Assembly: GCF_030145145.1 (NCBI RefSeq)
Contig: NZ_JAQYWD010000001.1
Coordinates: 62,001-126,000 of the forward strand
From: Desulfobacula sp.
GTDB lineage: Bacteria > Desulfobacterota > Desulfobacteria > Desulfobacterales > Desulfobacteraceae
Direction of reading: 5' to 3'
Length of the DNA stretch: 64,000 nt
The position numbers and the translations under genes were made by a program. The notes beneath the pieces are model-generated. The model made no database searches, had not been told where the DNA came from, and saw only the letters and a list, made by a program, of their open reading frames with translations. Each line of letters starts with the position of its first letter. The first letter of the stretch is position 1. Below are positions 35,801 through 44,760 of this stretch, one piece after another.

Positions 35801-37052
35801 TCCTTTGCTGTTATCCGTTCGGAGCGGGTCGTCCATTTCACAGCCCGGAATGCTGGACTCATTTTTAAATGTGGGGCTCAATGAGGAAATCGCTGCCAGC
35901 GTTGCCGGCCTCCGAAAGAACCCATGGTTTGCCTGGGACAGCTACCGGCGATTTATTCAAGGATATGGCATGGCGTTTGGCATCAAAAGGGATGAGTTTG
36001 ACCATATCATCTATTCCAAAAAAAAGGCGTGCGGGGTCGAGTTCAAACGATTTTTCACCGGTGACCAGATGAAAGTTGTGGCCCTTGACTATAAACAATT
36101 GCTGCTGGATTCCGGGATTAAGTTGATCAAATCTCCCCTTGACCAGTTGTTTCTGGCCATTGACAAGGTGTTTTCATCCTGGGAATCCAAAAGAGGAAAG
36201 GATTACCGGCGGATAATGGGGATATCCAATGACTGGGGGACGGCTGTTACGGTTCAGTCCATGGTGTTTGGAAATCTGTCCCGGTTGTCGGGGTCAGGTG
36301 TGGTGTTCAGCCATAGCCCAAGGCTTCCGGGAGATACCATCCGGTTGTGGGGGGATTTTACCATTGGCAACCAGGGAGAGGATGTCGTGTCAGGACTCGT
36401 AAAAACCCTTCCCATTTCAGAGGTCCAACGGGAGTTGGAAAACCGGGATTCAAAGATCAGCCTTGAAAACAATTTTCCCCGTATCTATATGGAATTAAAA
36501 AAAATAGTGCATGTCCTGGTATATGATGAAGGGTGGAATCCCCAGGAAATTGAGTTCACCTTTGAAGGCGAAAACAGTGAGGACCTTTTCATCCTCCAGG
36601 CACGGGACATGTCCCTGAGGGATCGAAAGAAAATTGTGGATTTTGATGTGAGTCCGGAGCTTCTTGACAAAACATATCTGGGGCAGGGAATCGGTGTCAG
36701 CGGCGGGGCCATGAGCGGCCGAATTGTTTTTACCCTGGAGGAAATTGATGCGTTCAGACAGCGTCAACCCGAGACCCGGCTGATTTTATTGAGAAATGAT
36801 ACAGTGCCGGATGATATCCTGGAAATTGATGCCGCAGACGGGATTTTGACGGCCAGGGGCGGCTTAACCTCCCATGCTGCTGTGGTGACCTATAGCCTGG
36901 GAAAAACCTGTGTGGTGGGATGTGAAAATCTTGTTTGCAATGAATCCGAAAAAAAGTGTATGCTCAATGGGGTTAAAATGGTCACCGGCGACTACATCAG
37001 TATTAACGGTCAAAAGGGATCCGTATATAAGGGGTCCCTTAACATCAATTAA
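32880..37052 (+). CDS. Giant PPDK-like protein: unknown N-half, ATP-grasp and phospho-His domains, no PEP barrel
   Basis: 1390 aa with a GTG start behind AAAGGAAA. Residues 1-890 are helical and not recognised. Residues about 905-1230 match the ATP-binding domain of pyruvate phosphate dikinase (GNKGLNLIKLKKIGSPVPEG, LLSVRSGSSISQPGMLDS, NDWGTAVTVQSMVFGN, NQGEDVVSG). Residues about 1265-1385 are the swivelling phospho-His domain, His1332 in GGLTSHAAVVTYSLGKTCVVG. The C-terminal PEP/pyruvate TIM barrel of true PPDK and PEP synthase is missing, so the phosphate acceptor is unknown; the N-terminal half may provide it. It is cotranscribed with rel and gap. Its last third is the source of a duplicated fragment at 48591-48798. 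Confidence 0.85.
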   Translation: MKSSALEVNLSDTKVDVTINAKYEVLLEIVASYVGILNRMNIFLKELSHPYKNWEFIVSEARHFSLQNFYLYKSHPDGDKALDLFVEIFLASFESESNVMVKTSAADNLMLFLQHIVKESAQDLDRFLPVIETAVQKIQAYEGQDFYLFVKSYYQPDKIAKNLLDCLKGDQVIFASLNRFLVKFYGYSFDYWLNQEDPIFWIGRSIDVGQLDPGLQSILKAVSHTRIGLWQKKLETIVQTVDPSSRHATYELTRLLSYQEFVSHIWAVPQKIMAQSGDDIGGFHLKLTFLFYIIHIPGLSTIHVQALREINTTLTHLIGDRDFKKDINIINQTFSLLKEHKGKYPETVLDCIHKIGDSVYKTSNIELINYFIDRAVDHGFQFPMIEGTGDDWQVKCNSAHVRNIRVFLDLIGQHPKKSRRLLSALIISLSIGGVFIKDTDLFPRDITRFLNADIEPVFNLVKQLSRLLPAFFNEIGAEGQLREISTRLDEACLRKDRLIHFLRKQCHVESSSRIVDFIKEVILFWKTGNKQQLEPYVPPSIYGEIQESGPFVDGPKTILNRLESKGISLPKDYLIYTEEAINTFIDGIEGVTDLDRLRMKLIFGFYRLLGQKYRVDNLELKKYLSSFHSENLPDTSNLLLVMEEKNLENKILSMMSHMKELKKIILSDHQYEANEAIYRKRHFAVDIPSMYGSYNEAKFDALGLTLRVESILNVWFEELVNAIDLRVITKSTFKRIYNVLHLFRTALDLDGIVSNQLDVQMDFLKFSMDIRTCTFTQYLDIFKGFTRAVSDIIHDHFNNIHSSNLSQIESRLGTDQILKKYLPTGSKNKPLKLDQRVAEIFFRDRIATSLGLQQLDVFLNRILQTLFQQSEKLSQAHLSRLLNYDPKCAVIEVDSADPISNNIIFLGNKGLNLIKLKKIGSPVPEGFIITTEVFKCREIIKHYKPATINFKQSVEKMVASLEKRTKKRFGDPQNPLLLSVRSGSSISQPGMLDSFLNVGLNEEIAASVAGLRKNPWFAWDSYRRFIQGYGMAFGIKRDEFDHIIYSKKKACGVEFKRFFTGDQMKVVALDYKQLLLDSGIKLIKSPLDQLFLAIDKVFSSWESKRGKDYRRIMGISNDWGTAVTVQSMVFGNLSRLSGSGVVFSHSPRLPGDTIRLWGDFTIGNQGEDVVSGLVKTLPISEVQRELENRDSKISLENNFPRIYMELKKIVHVLVYDEGWNPQEIEFTFEGENSEDLFILQARDMSLRDRKKIVDFDVSPELLDKTYLGQGIGVSGGAMSGRIVFTLEEIDAFRQRQPETRLILLRNDTVPDDILEIDAADGILTARGGLTSHAAVVTYSLGKTCVVGCENLVCNESEKKCMLNGVKMVTGDYISINGQKGSVYKGSLNIN
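36668..36875 (+). repeat. Direct repeat copy 1 (inside PPDK-like gene)
   Basis: These 208 bases recur without indels at 48591-48798, in the same orientation; in the last 140 only about three differ. The shared block covers the segment from LGQGIG to the catalytic GGLTSH of the phospho-His domain. It is functional coding sequence here and a dead fragment in the other copy. Confidence 0.9.
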
Positions 37053-37079
37053 ACAAACAGTATTGAAACGAGGGTACTT

Positions 37080-38330
37080 ATGAATACAAACGGCTCTAGA
37101 ACACTGGGTATTAACGGACTGGGAAGAATTGGCAAGCTTTCTTTGTGGCATCATGCCGGCAGAAAGTACTTTGATAATATTGTGATCAATGTCGGCCGTG
37201 AGGTCGGCCAATCTTTTCAAGATATGATTCATTATCTGGAAAGAGATTCAACCTATGGACGATTGGAGTCCTTTCTTCATGGATATCAGGCAAAATCGGT
37301 CATCAGTGATGTGGATGAAGCCACGGCTTCATTAACGGTGAATGGTGTAAAGGTAAAGATTCTGCGGCAGCATAGAAACCCAAGAGAGATTGAATGGGCA
37401 GCCCATAATGCCGGCATTGTGGTGGATACGACCGGCCAGTTCCTGGATCCTTCCCTGGGTGTGGATGCCGCCAAGGGCTCTATCCGGGGGCACATTGAAG
37501 CCGGTGCCCAAAAAGTAATTGCCTCGGCTCCCTTTAAACTCAAAGAGGGGGTGGGCATGCCTGAAGATGCCGTGACAACCGTGATGGGAATCAATGACGG
37601 AGACTATGATCCCATCCGGCATAATATTATTTCCAATGCCTCCTGCACCACCACCTGCCTTTCCCATATGATCAAACCCCTGCTGGATTATTTTGGCATT
37701 GAGCGGATCCTTTCTGCATCCATGGCAACCGTGCATGCGGCCACAGGATCTCAGCAAGTGTTGGACCGGCTGCCGAAAACCGATGCCAAGGATTTGAGAA
37801 AAAACCGGTCGATCCTGAATAACATTATTTTGACCACAACCGGTGCGGCAAAAGCATTGCAGCTGGTTATCCCGGAAATGGCAACCATTGGATTTATTGC
37901 AGAATCCGTGAGAATCCCTACAGCCACGGGATCTTTGATTATTCTGGTGATGAACTTTCAGGAAGAAATCAATAAAAAGTCCATTCGAAGAGAAATGATT
38001 AACTCAATTTATGAAAATGCCGTAACCGCCAATACAAACGGATACCTGATGTTTACCCAGAAACAAAATGTTTCTTCTGATATTATCGGAACACCAAAGG
38101 CGGCTGCTGTTATTGAAGGCCATGAAACCCATACGCGCACGGGCTCCATTAACATTAACCTTGAAAATGTGCGGGGGATTGATAAAACCATATTGGACCA
38201 GATCAAAGATCAGGTGACCAGCATTCAGGTGACCCAGGCCGTTATTTACGGCTGGTATGACAATGAAATGGCAAGCTATGTCAATATGCTGGGGGACCGG
38301 GTCGTGTCCATTGCCGAAGCCATGCATTAA
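37080..38330 (+). CDS. gap: Glyceraldehyde-3-phosphate dehydrogenase, long type
   Basis: 416 aa. It has the NAD-binding start GINGLGRIGKLSLWHHAG, the catalytic Cys in SNASCTTTCLSHMI, ATVHAATGSQQ, the TTTGAAKALQLVIPE segment and the conserved YGWYDNEMASYVNM end. It is longer than the usual 330-340 aa and has an extended N-terminal part (DMIHYLERDSTYGRLES), like the group of atypical GAPDHs found beside PPDK-like genes in deltaproteobacteria. Expected role: glycolysis or gluconeogenesis. A terminator follows. Confidence 0.9.
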   Translation: MNTNGSRTLGINGLGRIGKLSLWHHAGRKYFDNIVINVGREVGQSFQDMIHYLERDSTYGRLESFLHGYQAKSVISDVDEATASLTVNGVKVKILRQHRNPREIEWAAHNAGIVVDTTGQFLDPSLGVDAAKGSIRGHIEAGAQKVIASAPFKLKEGVGMPEDAVTTVMGINDGDYDPIRHNIISNASCTTTCLSHMIKPLLDYFGIERILSASMATVHAATGSQQVLDRLPKTDAKDLRKNRSILNNIILTTTGAAKALQLVIPEMATIGFIAESVRIPTATGSLIILVMNFQEEINKKSIRREMINSIYENAVTANTNGYLMFTQKQNVSSDIIGTPKAAAVIEGHETHTRTGSININLENVRGIDKTILDQIKDQVTSIQVTQAVIYGWYDNEMASYVNMLGDRVVSIAEAMH

Positions 38331-38357
38331 AACATCACGTATTCCGTTTTTTCTAAT

Positions 38358-38383
38358 CACCCTGGCAGGGGTCTTGTTTTTTT
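38358..38383 (+). terminator. Intrinsic terminator after gap
   Basis: CCCTGGCAGGG hairpin followed by TCTTGTTTTTTT, about 30 bp past the gap stop. It probably ends the ispG-to-gap transcript. Confidence 0.6.
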
Positions 38384-38416
38384 AACAAGTTTTGGCCATG
38401 CTTAAGAAAAAGACTC

Positions 38417-38444
38417 TGCCGTTTTCCATTGGTGAAAAACGGCA
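38417..38444 (-). terminator. Hairpin terminator on the minus strand
   Basis: A perfect 9-bp stem, TGCCGTTTT with AAAACGGCA, around an 11-nt loop. On the minus strand a T-rich run (GAGTCTTTTTC) follows, so it suits termination of leftward transcription coming through the dnaJ fragment. Confidence 0.55.
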
Positions 38445-38463
38445 TTACGCGGTTGATTCGATT

Positions 38464-38699
38464 TCATTCTAAAAGGGAAGATAATGTCTAATTTTATTTA
38501 TAAGAGATGGCTTTGTTTCAATCTTCAGATACAGATCTCCGGTTTCTCCTTTACCTTTCTCCCCCATACCCGGAAGACGGATTTGTTGACCATGACATAC
38601 ATTGGGCGGAATTTTCACAACTAACTTTTTAGATCGCCATGTATGATAAGATGAAATTTAAATGCCAGATCACGATAAGCAGCCCTTATTTGTTCCGTG
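38464..38699 (-). pseudogene. dnaJ-like gene fragment with internal deletion
   Basis: Bases 38464-38653 match the 3' end of the intact DnaJ-family gene (from 49041) at roughly 94 percent. Bases 38650-38699 then match an internal part near its 5' end (49735-49784). The roughly 500 bases between these are missing, joined at a shared ATG. Neither start nor J-domain HPD is complete, so it is dead. Confidence 0.85.
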
Positions 38700-39102
38700 T
38701 TAGGACTGCAAATTTTATAGCTTGAACGAAAGGGATTGTCTTTTGATCCATCTCCTGCGTTGCATCAAATGCCCGATAGGCTGGACCGCGAACGGCCTGT
38801 AACGCAACAGATAAGCAAACTTGACTTGCCTGAAAAGTGAAAATTAAATTATTTTCTTGTGACACTTTGTTATCTGATTTCTTCAGTACTATTCATTTTA
38901 TCTTTTTGAAATAATAAAATATATTTCTTTCAGATGCTATTTCTTATGAATAATCGGGCGATTATATAGAATCATTATTTATTCTTCCTATATCGTCATG
39001 GTTTGCAATTCAAACTATCAATTGGATAATCATTTTTTATTATAATATGAATACGGAGTTGATAATTTAAACGCAATAGAGCTTAGATATTTGGAGTAAC
39101 CT
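38700..39102. other. Intergenic region before the oxidoreductase
   Basis: About 400 bases, AT-rich in the right half, with no supportable gene. It must contain the promoter for the plus-strand cassette. GGAG at 39092-39095 serves as the ribosome site for the TTG start. No transposase fragment or terminal inverted repeat was recognised. Confidence 0.5.
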
Positions 39103-41106
39103 TTGGATACCCACATCACCCCAACAATCTGTAGAATATGCAAAGAAAATTGCGGCGTACTTGTCCGTCAGGCCCATGAGGGTGACCTTCGCATTATGGG
39201 AAACCCGGATCATCCTTTGAGTAAAGGGTTTATCTGTTTCCGGGGGCAGCAGTTTTCTGATATCAGAAACCATCCGGAACGGCTTTCTAAACCTCTGTTA
39301 CGGCAAAAAGGGGGATGGAAGCCGATCCCATATGAAGATGCCATGGATATCATGGCCGAAAAATTTAACCGCTGCCGCAAGATGTATGGTGCCCAAAGCG
39401 TCGCATTTTTAAAAGGAGAGGCCTTGAAGCATCAGGAAATCAGAGGATATATGAAACATCTGGCCCATGCCTTTGGTAGTCCCAATTATATGTCTGTGGG
39501 CAGTCTTTGCCATCAATCTCTGGCCATGGGGCATGGCTTGACATATGGCGGCATCCCCAAACCGGATTTTCAAAAAATAAAAAGTGCCGTTCTCTGGGGA
39601 ACCAATGTTGCCGTATCTTCTCCGCGTCTTTTTTCCCGTATTAGAAAAGCCGTTAAAAAAGGGTTAAAGCTTGTGGTGGTGGATCCTTGAGAGACCCGGA
39701 CCACGAACCTGGCAGACGTTCACCTGAAAATTACGCCCGGCAGCGACGGCCTGCTGGCGCTTTCGTTTTTAAAGGCCGGCATGGAAAAATATAACCGGTC
39801 AGCCGATCCGGCCCGGGAAAAAGGATGGGACCGATTCAAAAAAGAAATTGAAACCGCAACCTATGGTGAATTGTTGGAAAAAACCGGTATTACGGAAACC
39901 GAATTTTTCAATGCCACACAAATGGTGTTTGAAAATCTGCCGGGCTGGAATCTCGGAGGCGTGGCCCTTGAATTACAGCCGTCAGGGCTGCAAACCATTC
40001 GGTCAATTGCCTGTCTCCAGTCTATTGTGGACCCGCAGACCGCTCCGACATCCGTTCTGTTTCCTTTAAACAGGCTTCCAGGTCAGGATAATTATCCACA
40101 AATGGTCGACCCTGTAGGACTTTCGCAGGCATCACTTTATGTAAAGAAGCAAAAGGAAGCGCAGGCCATGTTTCTGCCGGATGCGATCCTGAAAAACGAG
40201 CCATATCCTTTGCGGGCCATGCTCTTAGCCGGTACCAATCCAGTGCTCACATTCCCGGACGCTGCATTGCAGCGGAAAATGTTCAGACAACTTGATTTTC
40301 TGGCGGTCGCGGATTTGTTCATGACCGAAACCGCCCAGGAGGCCGATCTGGTTCTGCCGGCAGCCGACTACCTGGATTGCCTTGAGTTGCACGACTACGG
40401 AGCCGCCGGAAAACCTTATCTGGGATTGGTCAATCCTGTGGCCCAGAAAGGGCCGGGGTGGCCGGTCTGGAAGTGGATCTTTAAACTGGCCGACAAACTG
40501 GAACTGAATGATTTTTTTCCATGGGAAACCAATGAACAGGCATTGCAGTACAAACTGGACCACACGGGTGTTTTTCTGGAAGATCTCAAAAACGATCGCT
40601 CGTCTGTCATCCGGTATCCGTCCGATGCCACAAAAATAATACCCCGCAGTAAGATCCAATATTTTTCACAGGACGCTCAGGATGCCGCATCCGCCGGGTT
40701 GCCCACGCCGAAATCCTTTGAACTGCCATTTTATACCAGCAAACAATATCCAGTCTGGCTGAGTACCGGAGATCGAGTCAACGCCTTTCAACACAGCCAG
40801 TTTAGAGGGTCGCAGATCCATTTGAGAAAACAAGGCGGGCCAAGAGTGGACCTTCATCCTGATCAGTCTACAGCCCTGGGTATAAGGAGCGGAGATCCGA
40901 TACAGATCGTTACCCGTTATGGGAAACTGGCGGTCAAGGCCCATGTCACCGACCAGGTCCGGCCGGACTGCATCCGGATGACCCATGGATGGAAAACCCC
41001 CAATATTAACGACATTACCGGAATGGAATATTTTGATCCCCTGTCCGGTTTTCCATGGTGCCGAGCTCTGCCGGCGCGCATCGAAGTATGTGAGGGCCAA
41101 TCATGA
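39103..41106 (+). pseudogene. Molybdopterin oxidoreductase interrupted by an in-frame TGA
   Basis: A 667-codon frame from a TTG start (GGAG upstream) broken only by TGA at 39688-39690; both halves are otherwise intact. First half: the [4Fe-4S] ligands CRICKENC and KGFICFRG, and SVGSLCHQSLAMGHG. The TGA directly follows VVVDP where the family has Arg (DPRxTRTT), and the frame continues ETRTTNLADVHLKITPG. Second half: AMLLAGTNPVLTFPD, TETAQEADLVLPAADYL, and the C-terminal molybdopterin dinucleotide domain (HPDQSTALGIRSGDPI). A CGA to TGA change is the simplest explanation; recoding or a base-calling error are alternatives. The last codons overlap the UroD-like gene (ATGA). Predicted role: redox chemistry on the imported or demethylated compound. 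Confidence 0.7.
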
Positions 41107-42176
41107 TTGACTTGTCAAAAAAAGATAAATTAACGGCTAAAGAACGGATGATGAACCTGATTGCGGGCAAACCCCTGGATCGGGTTCCGTTCATCCCGTT
41201 TGCCAGTGGATTCTCTGCAAGGGTGTTTCAAGTGGACCGTGGAAAATTTTATCGGGATCCCAAAACCGCGTTTGCCGCTGGTATGAACCTGACGAAAACA
41301 TACCCATGGATGAATTCAAGCCCCACTTACGGCTGGGCTGACCGGGGGGGCTGGGAATTCGGCGGCAGCATTCTCTGGCCGGACAACAATTGTTATCCAA
41401 GTCCTTTGTCGCCGGAACCGGTTATCACCGATCCTGGTGAGGTGGACACGCTCCTGGATCCGGATCCTGATACGGCAGGAATGATGCCTTTAATTTCACA
41501 ATTTAACCTGATCAACCGCGAATACGGATTCCCCGCATCGTTGCCGGGAGGGACTCCCACCACATTCTCAGCCGGTATTGCAGGATTATCCAATCTGATG
41601 CGATGGATGATCAAATATCCGGAAACCGTATTAAAGCTCCAGCGCAAAGTCACAGATTTCCTGATAAGGTGCGCACAAAAGACGATTCATGCATATGGCG
41701 GTGAAAACTGTAGTCTTTTTTGTGCCCTGCCGGTGGAGGCCAATGACCTGATTTCGGAAAAATCCTTTGAGACCTTTTGCAAGCCGTATGTAGAAGAATT
41801 GTTGATTTACTATATGTCATGCGGCGTAAGAAAAGTAACAGTCCATCTTTGCGGAAACCATACCAGAAACCTGAAATACTGGAAGGATATGCCCCTGCCG
41901 AAAAGAACCATTTTTTCCATTGGTCATGAGATGGACCTTGAAAAAACCGGTCGGACCATCGGCAGCGATCACATCCTGGCCGGTAATATCAGCAGCGGCG
42001 TTCTCAAGTCAGGCTCTCCCGAAGCAGTTGAAGAAGAAACCTGTCGCTGTCTTAGTGCCGGAATGAAACATGCCGGTGGTTTTATCCTGATGCCGTCCTG
42101 TGAGCTTCCCCCGGATACCCCTTTTGAAAATATCGATGCCGTGGGCCGGGCCATTCGGAAGGCCGGTTATTATTAA
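41103..42176 (+). CDS. Uroporphyrinogen decarboxylase-family methyltransferase
   Basis: 357 aa of the UroD/MtaA superfamily, which includes zinc-dependent methyl-cobamide transferases. The zinc-type ligands are present: HxC in VTVHLCGNHTRN and a distal Cys in LMPSCELPPDTPFENI. The N-terminus (LTAKERMMNLIAGKPLDRVP) is typical of the methyltransferase rather than the haem branch, and no other haem genes are near. It overlaps the oxidoreductase stop by 4 bp and precedes an importer. It is probably a substrate- or cofactor-specific methyltransferase partnered with the corrinoid protein at 47516-48208. Confidence 0.85.
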   Translation: MIDLSKKDKLTAKERMMNLIAGKPLDRVPFIPFASGFSARVFQVDRGKFYRDPKTAFAAGMNLTKTYPWMNSSPTYGWADRGGWEFGGSILWPDNNCYPSPLSPEPVITDPGEVDTLLDPDPDTAGMMPLISQFNLINREYGFPASLPGGTPTTFSAGIAGLSNLMRWMIKYPETVLKLQRKVTDFLIRCAQKTIHAYGGENCSLFCALPVEANDLISEKSFETFCKPYVEELLIYYMSCGVRKVTVHLCGNHTRNLKYWKDMPLPKRTIFSIGHEMDLEKTGRTIGSDHILAGNISSGVLKSGSPEAVEEETCRCLSAGMKHAGGFILMPSCELPPDTPFENIDAVGRAIRKAGYY

Positions 42177-42218
42177 CCACAGCATCTGCAGCAACATATT
42201 ATTAGGATACATTATATT

Positions 42219-43004
42219 ATGGAAATGAATGTCCAGAATCTTAAAAAGGTTGTGAACAATAGCAAATTGGGCAGTATGACGATTCTGGCGGATCTGAATA
42301 TCAGGATCACCGCAGGGGAGTTCGTTTCAGTTGTCGGACCCAGCGGGTGCGGCAAAACAACCTTATTGGAGATTGTGGCCGGACTCCAGGAAAAAACCGA
42401 AGGGAATATTATGATTGACAATATTCCCATAGATAAAAGCTGTGCCAACCGGGCCATTGTGTTTCAACAGTATGGGCTTTTCCCCTGGCTGACCGTGAAA
42501 AAAAATATTGAATACGGCCCGAAAATCCGGGGCGTGAGCAGGGCACAGAGACGGCATATCAGCCGGATTTATATCGAAATGGTCGGCCTTGAAGGATTTG
42601 AAACCCATTATCCCCATGAATTATCCGGCGGTATGCAGCAGCGGGTAGCACTGGCAAGAGCCATGGCAAACAAGCCGGATATCCTGCTTTTGGATGAGCC
42701 GTTCTCGGCTCTGGATGCCCAGACACGTGAAAACTGTCAACTGGAACTGCTCGCCCTGTGGCGTAAAACTCATGTCACGGTCTTGTTTGTTACCCATGAT
42801 ATCGGCGAGGCACTCTATCTTTCAGACCGGGTGTTTGTCATGTCTGCCCACCCGGGTACCATCCAGGCCTGCATTCCGGTTGACCTGGAACGCCCAAGAA
42901 TCCCATCGGTGCGGATGACATCATCATTTTATCAAAAAGAAAAGCTGATCAGGAACATGATCGGCAACAGGAATAACATCAATGAAAACAAAGTTCTGGC
43001 ATAG
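42219..43004 (+). CDS. ABC transporter ATP-binding protein (SsuB/TauB type)
   Basis: 261 aa ATPase of a nitrate/sulfonate/taurine-type importer. Walker A GPSGCGKTTLLE, Q-loop FQQYGLFPWLTV, signature LSGGMQQRVALARA, Walker B DILLLDEPFSALD and the switch His in LFVTHDIGEAL. Full-length. It overlaps the permease gene by 23 bp, and a 42-bp gap separates it from the UroD-like gene. Confidence 0.95.
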   Translation: MEMNVQNLKKVVNNSKLGSMTILADLNIRITAGEFVSVVGPSGCGKTTLLEIVAGLQEKTEGNIMIDNIPIDKSCANRAIVFQQYGLFPWLTVKKNIEYGPKIRGVSRAQRRHISRIYIEMVGLEGFETHYPHELSGGMQQRVALARAMANKPDILLLDEPFSALDAQTRENCQLELLALWRKTHVTVLFVTHDIGEALYLSDRVFVMSAHPGTIQACIPVDLERPRIPSVRMTSSFYQKEKLIRNMIGNRNNINENKVLA

Positions 43005-43746
43005 CATCGTTTTACCGATTTTGATCCTGATTGTCTGGGATCTGTTTACACGGTTCAGTACTATTTCTCCGTTTATTCTGCCGGACCCGCTTTCAATTGC
43101 AATAAAATTTATTGAAAATATGAAAAACGGAGAGTTTTTTAGTAATACCATGATTAGTCTGAAAAGAAGTATGGGTGGCTTTCTGGTCGGCAGTTTTCTG
43201 GGAATTGCCTCTGGAATTCTGATCGGCTGGTCAACATTCTGGGAGCATTTAACCGATCTTTTGATTAATTTTGTTCGTTCCGTTCCCAAAACAGCATTGG
43301 CACCCCTTTTTATCGTGTGGTTCGGAATCGGTGATACATCCAAAATTTTGCTGATCGCATTCAGTTCTTACTTTTTTACCGTTATCCCGACCATTGAAGG
43401 GGTAAAGAATGTGGATACCATACTGGTCAAATCGGCTCAATCCATGGGCGCCGGCCAGTGGCAGATTATGACAACGGTTATTTTACCCGCTTCTCTGCCC
43501 TCTATATTCGCAGGCATAAGGCTTGCGGTGACCACCTCCCTGCTTGTTCTGGTCATGGTGGAGATTATTGCCGGAAATGACGGACTTGGGTTCATGCTGG
43601 AAGAAGCCAGAGGCAACCTGAATATGGCGACCATGTTTGCAACACTTTTGTTGTTGGGCATCCTGGGGTATGCGCTGGACAGCTTCATGCAGTTTATGGG
43701 AAAAATCCTGATGCCCTGGCGAAAAGGAAAAACCATCTCTGTTTAA
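42982..43746 (+). CDS. ABC transporter permease (SsuC/TauC type)
   Basis: 254 aa with about six membrane helices and the BPD_transp_1 EAA-type loop (SAQSMGAGQWQIMTTVILPASLP split across a helix turn). It starts MKTKFWHSIVLPILILIVWD. Closest in form to the sulfonate/taurine/nitrate permeases. It lies between the ATPase and the binding protein, so this is a complete importer. Confidence 0.94.
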   Translation: MKTKFWHSIVLPILILIVWDLFTRFSTISPFILPDPLSIAIKFIENMKNGEFFSNTMISLKRSMGGFLVGSFLGIASGILIGWSTFWEHLTDLLINFVRSVPKTALAPLFIVWFGIGDTSKILLIAFSSYFFTVIPTIEGVKNVDTILVKSAQSMGAGQWQIMTTVILPASLPSIFAGIRLAVTTSLLVLVMVEIIAGNDGLGFMLEEARGNLNMATMFATLLLLGILGYALDSFMQFMGKILMPWRKGKTISV

Positions 43747-43781
43747 TCATCATCTAAATTCAAAAAATTAAGGAGTTTGTA

Positions 43782-44747
43782 ATGTTAATTGAAAAGAAAA
43801 GTAGTAGAACTGTTTTAATTGTGTTTTTGATCGTATCCTTTATCCTTACGGCAGGCAATGGCCTGGCCCAGAGTAACGATAAGATGAAAATTACCTATGC
43901 CTCATTTCTTGATTTTCTTATGGATCTTCCCATTGCCATTGAAATGGGATATTTCAATGACCTGGGACTTGAACTTGAAGCACTGGATATCGCCAGCAGT
44001 CCAACCCGAAACGGCCTGTTGCCTAAGCAGGACATCAACGGGGCATTTCTGCCAAGCCAGACCGCTCTTTTTTACGCGGAAAAAGGCATTCATATGGTCA
44101 TGGTATGCGGGATCGGGAACCGGACGTTTGATTTTGCCGTCCGTTCCGATTCGCCGATACAGAATATTTCGGATTTTGAAGGGAAAACCATTGCCAGTGT
44201 ACACAACCCCTCCAATCCGCGTCTGGCCCTGGACTATGATATGGATCAGGCAGGGGTCAAGGCGAACGTCATTGCTACCAAATCTGCGGCAGATCGTCTG
44301 TCCATGCTCATGAGCGGCAAGGTTGATGTTATCATGTCGGCACCGTCGACAGAAGCCCGGCTGGGAGATGGTATACGGATTGTCCATTCCTGCTCAACCA
44401 GCAAGTATCTGTGGAATTCGTGCGGCTGGTGGTTTAAACCTGATTATATAAAAGCGCATCCAGAGGCGATTGAAAAATTTGTAAAAGGTCTTTCCATGGC
44501 CCGGGAGATGATTATCAATGATCCCAAAAAAGCCATAAAGGTATTTTCCAAATACAACAAGCTGAATGATGCCGGTTTTAAAAAGCCGTTTGAACTGCCT
44601 CAGTTTGATAATCCCCCGGCGGTTTATGCTTATGGTTTGAACAAAACCTATGTGATGATGAAAGACTACAAAATTTTAAAAACCAATCTGGATATTGATC
44701 ATATGGTGAATTCACGTTTTGCCAAGGTCTTGAGCCAGGACTATTAG
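43782..44747 (+). CDS. ABC transporter substrate-binding protein (NMT1/SsuA-like)
   Basis: 321 aa. A Sec signal peptide is visible (SRTVLIVFLIVSFILTAGNG, probable cleavage after GLA). The mature part has the SsuA/NrtA fold (KITYASFLDFLMDLPIAIEM, LPSQTALFYAEKGIHMVMV, SDFEGKTIASV, LSMLMSGKVDVIMSAPS). It is periplasmic and delivers the substrate to the adjacent permease. AAGGAG lies upstream. The ligand cannot be read from the sequence; an organic sulfonate or a methylated amine-like compound is plausible given the neighbouring genes. In contrast to the NasS-like proteins of region 1, this one is exported. Confidence 0.93.
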   Translation: MLIEKKSSRTVLIVFLIVSFILTAGNGLAQSNDKMKITYASFLDFLMDLPIAIEMGYFNDLGLELEALDIASSPTRNGLLPKQDINGAFLPSQTALFYAEKGIHMVMVCGIGNRTFDFAVRSDSPIQNISDFEGKTIASVHNPSNPRLALDYDMDQAGVKANVIATKSAADRLSMLMSGKVDVIMSAPSTEARLGDGIRIVHSCSTSKYLWNSCGWWFKPDYIKAHPEAIEKFVKGLSMAREMIINDPKKAIKVFSKYNKLNDAGFKKPFELPQFDNPPAVYAYGLNKTYVMMKDYKILKTNLDIDHMVNSRFAKVLSQDY

Positions 44748-44760
44748 ATATTATTTTCAC

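Noticed and set aside
38700-39102. Insertion-sequence remnant explaining the cassette
   Set aside because: No transposase-like frame, terminal inverted repeats or target duplication could be recognised.
39688-39730. Selenocysteine insertion at the oxidoreductase TGA
   Set aside because: The codon sits where the family has Arg after VVDP, not at a catalytic residue. The downstream GAAC/GTTC pairing is too short for a bacterial SECIS.
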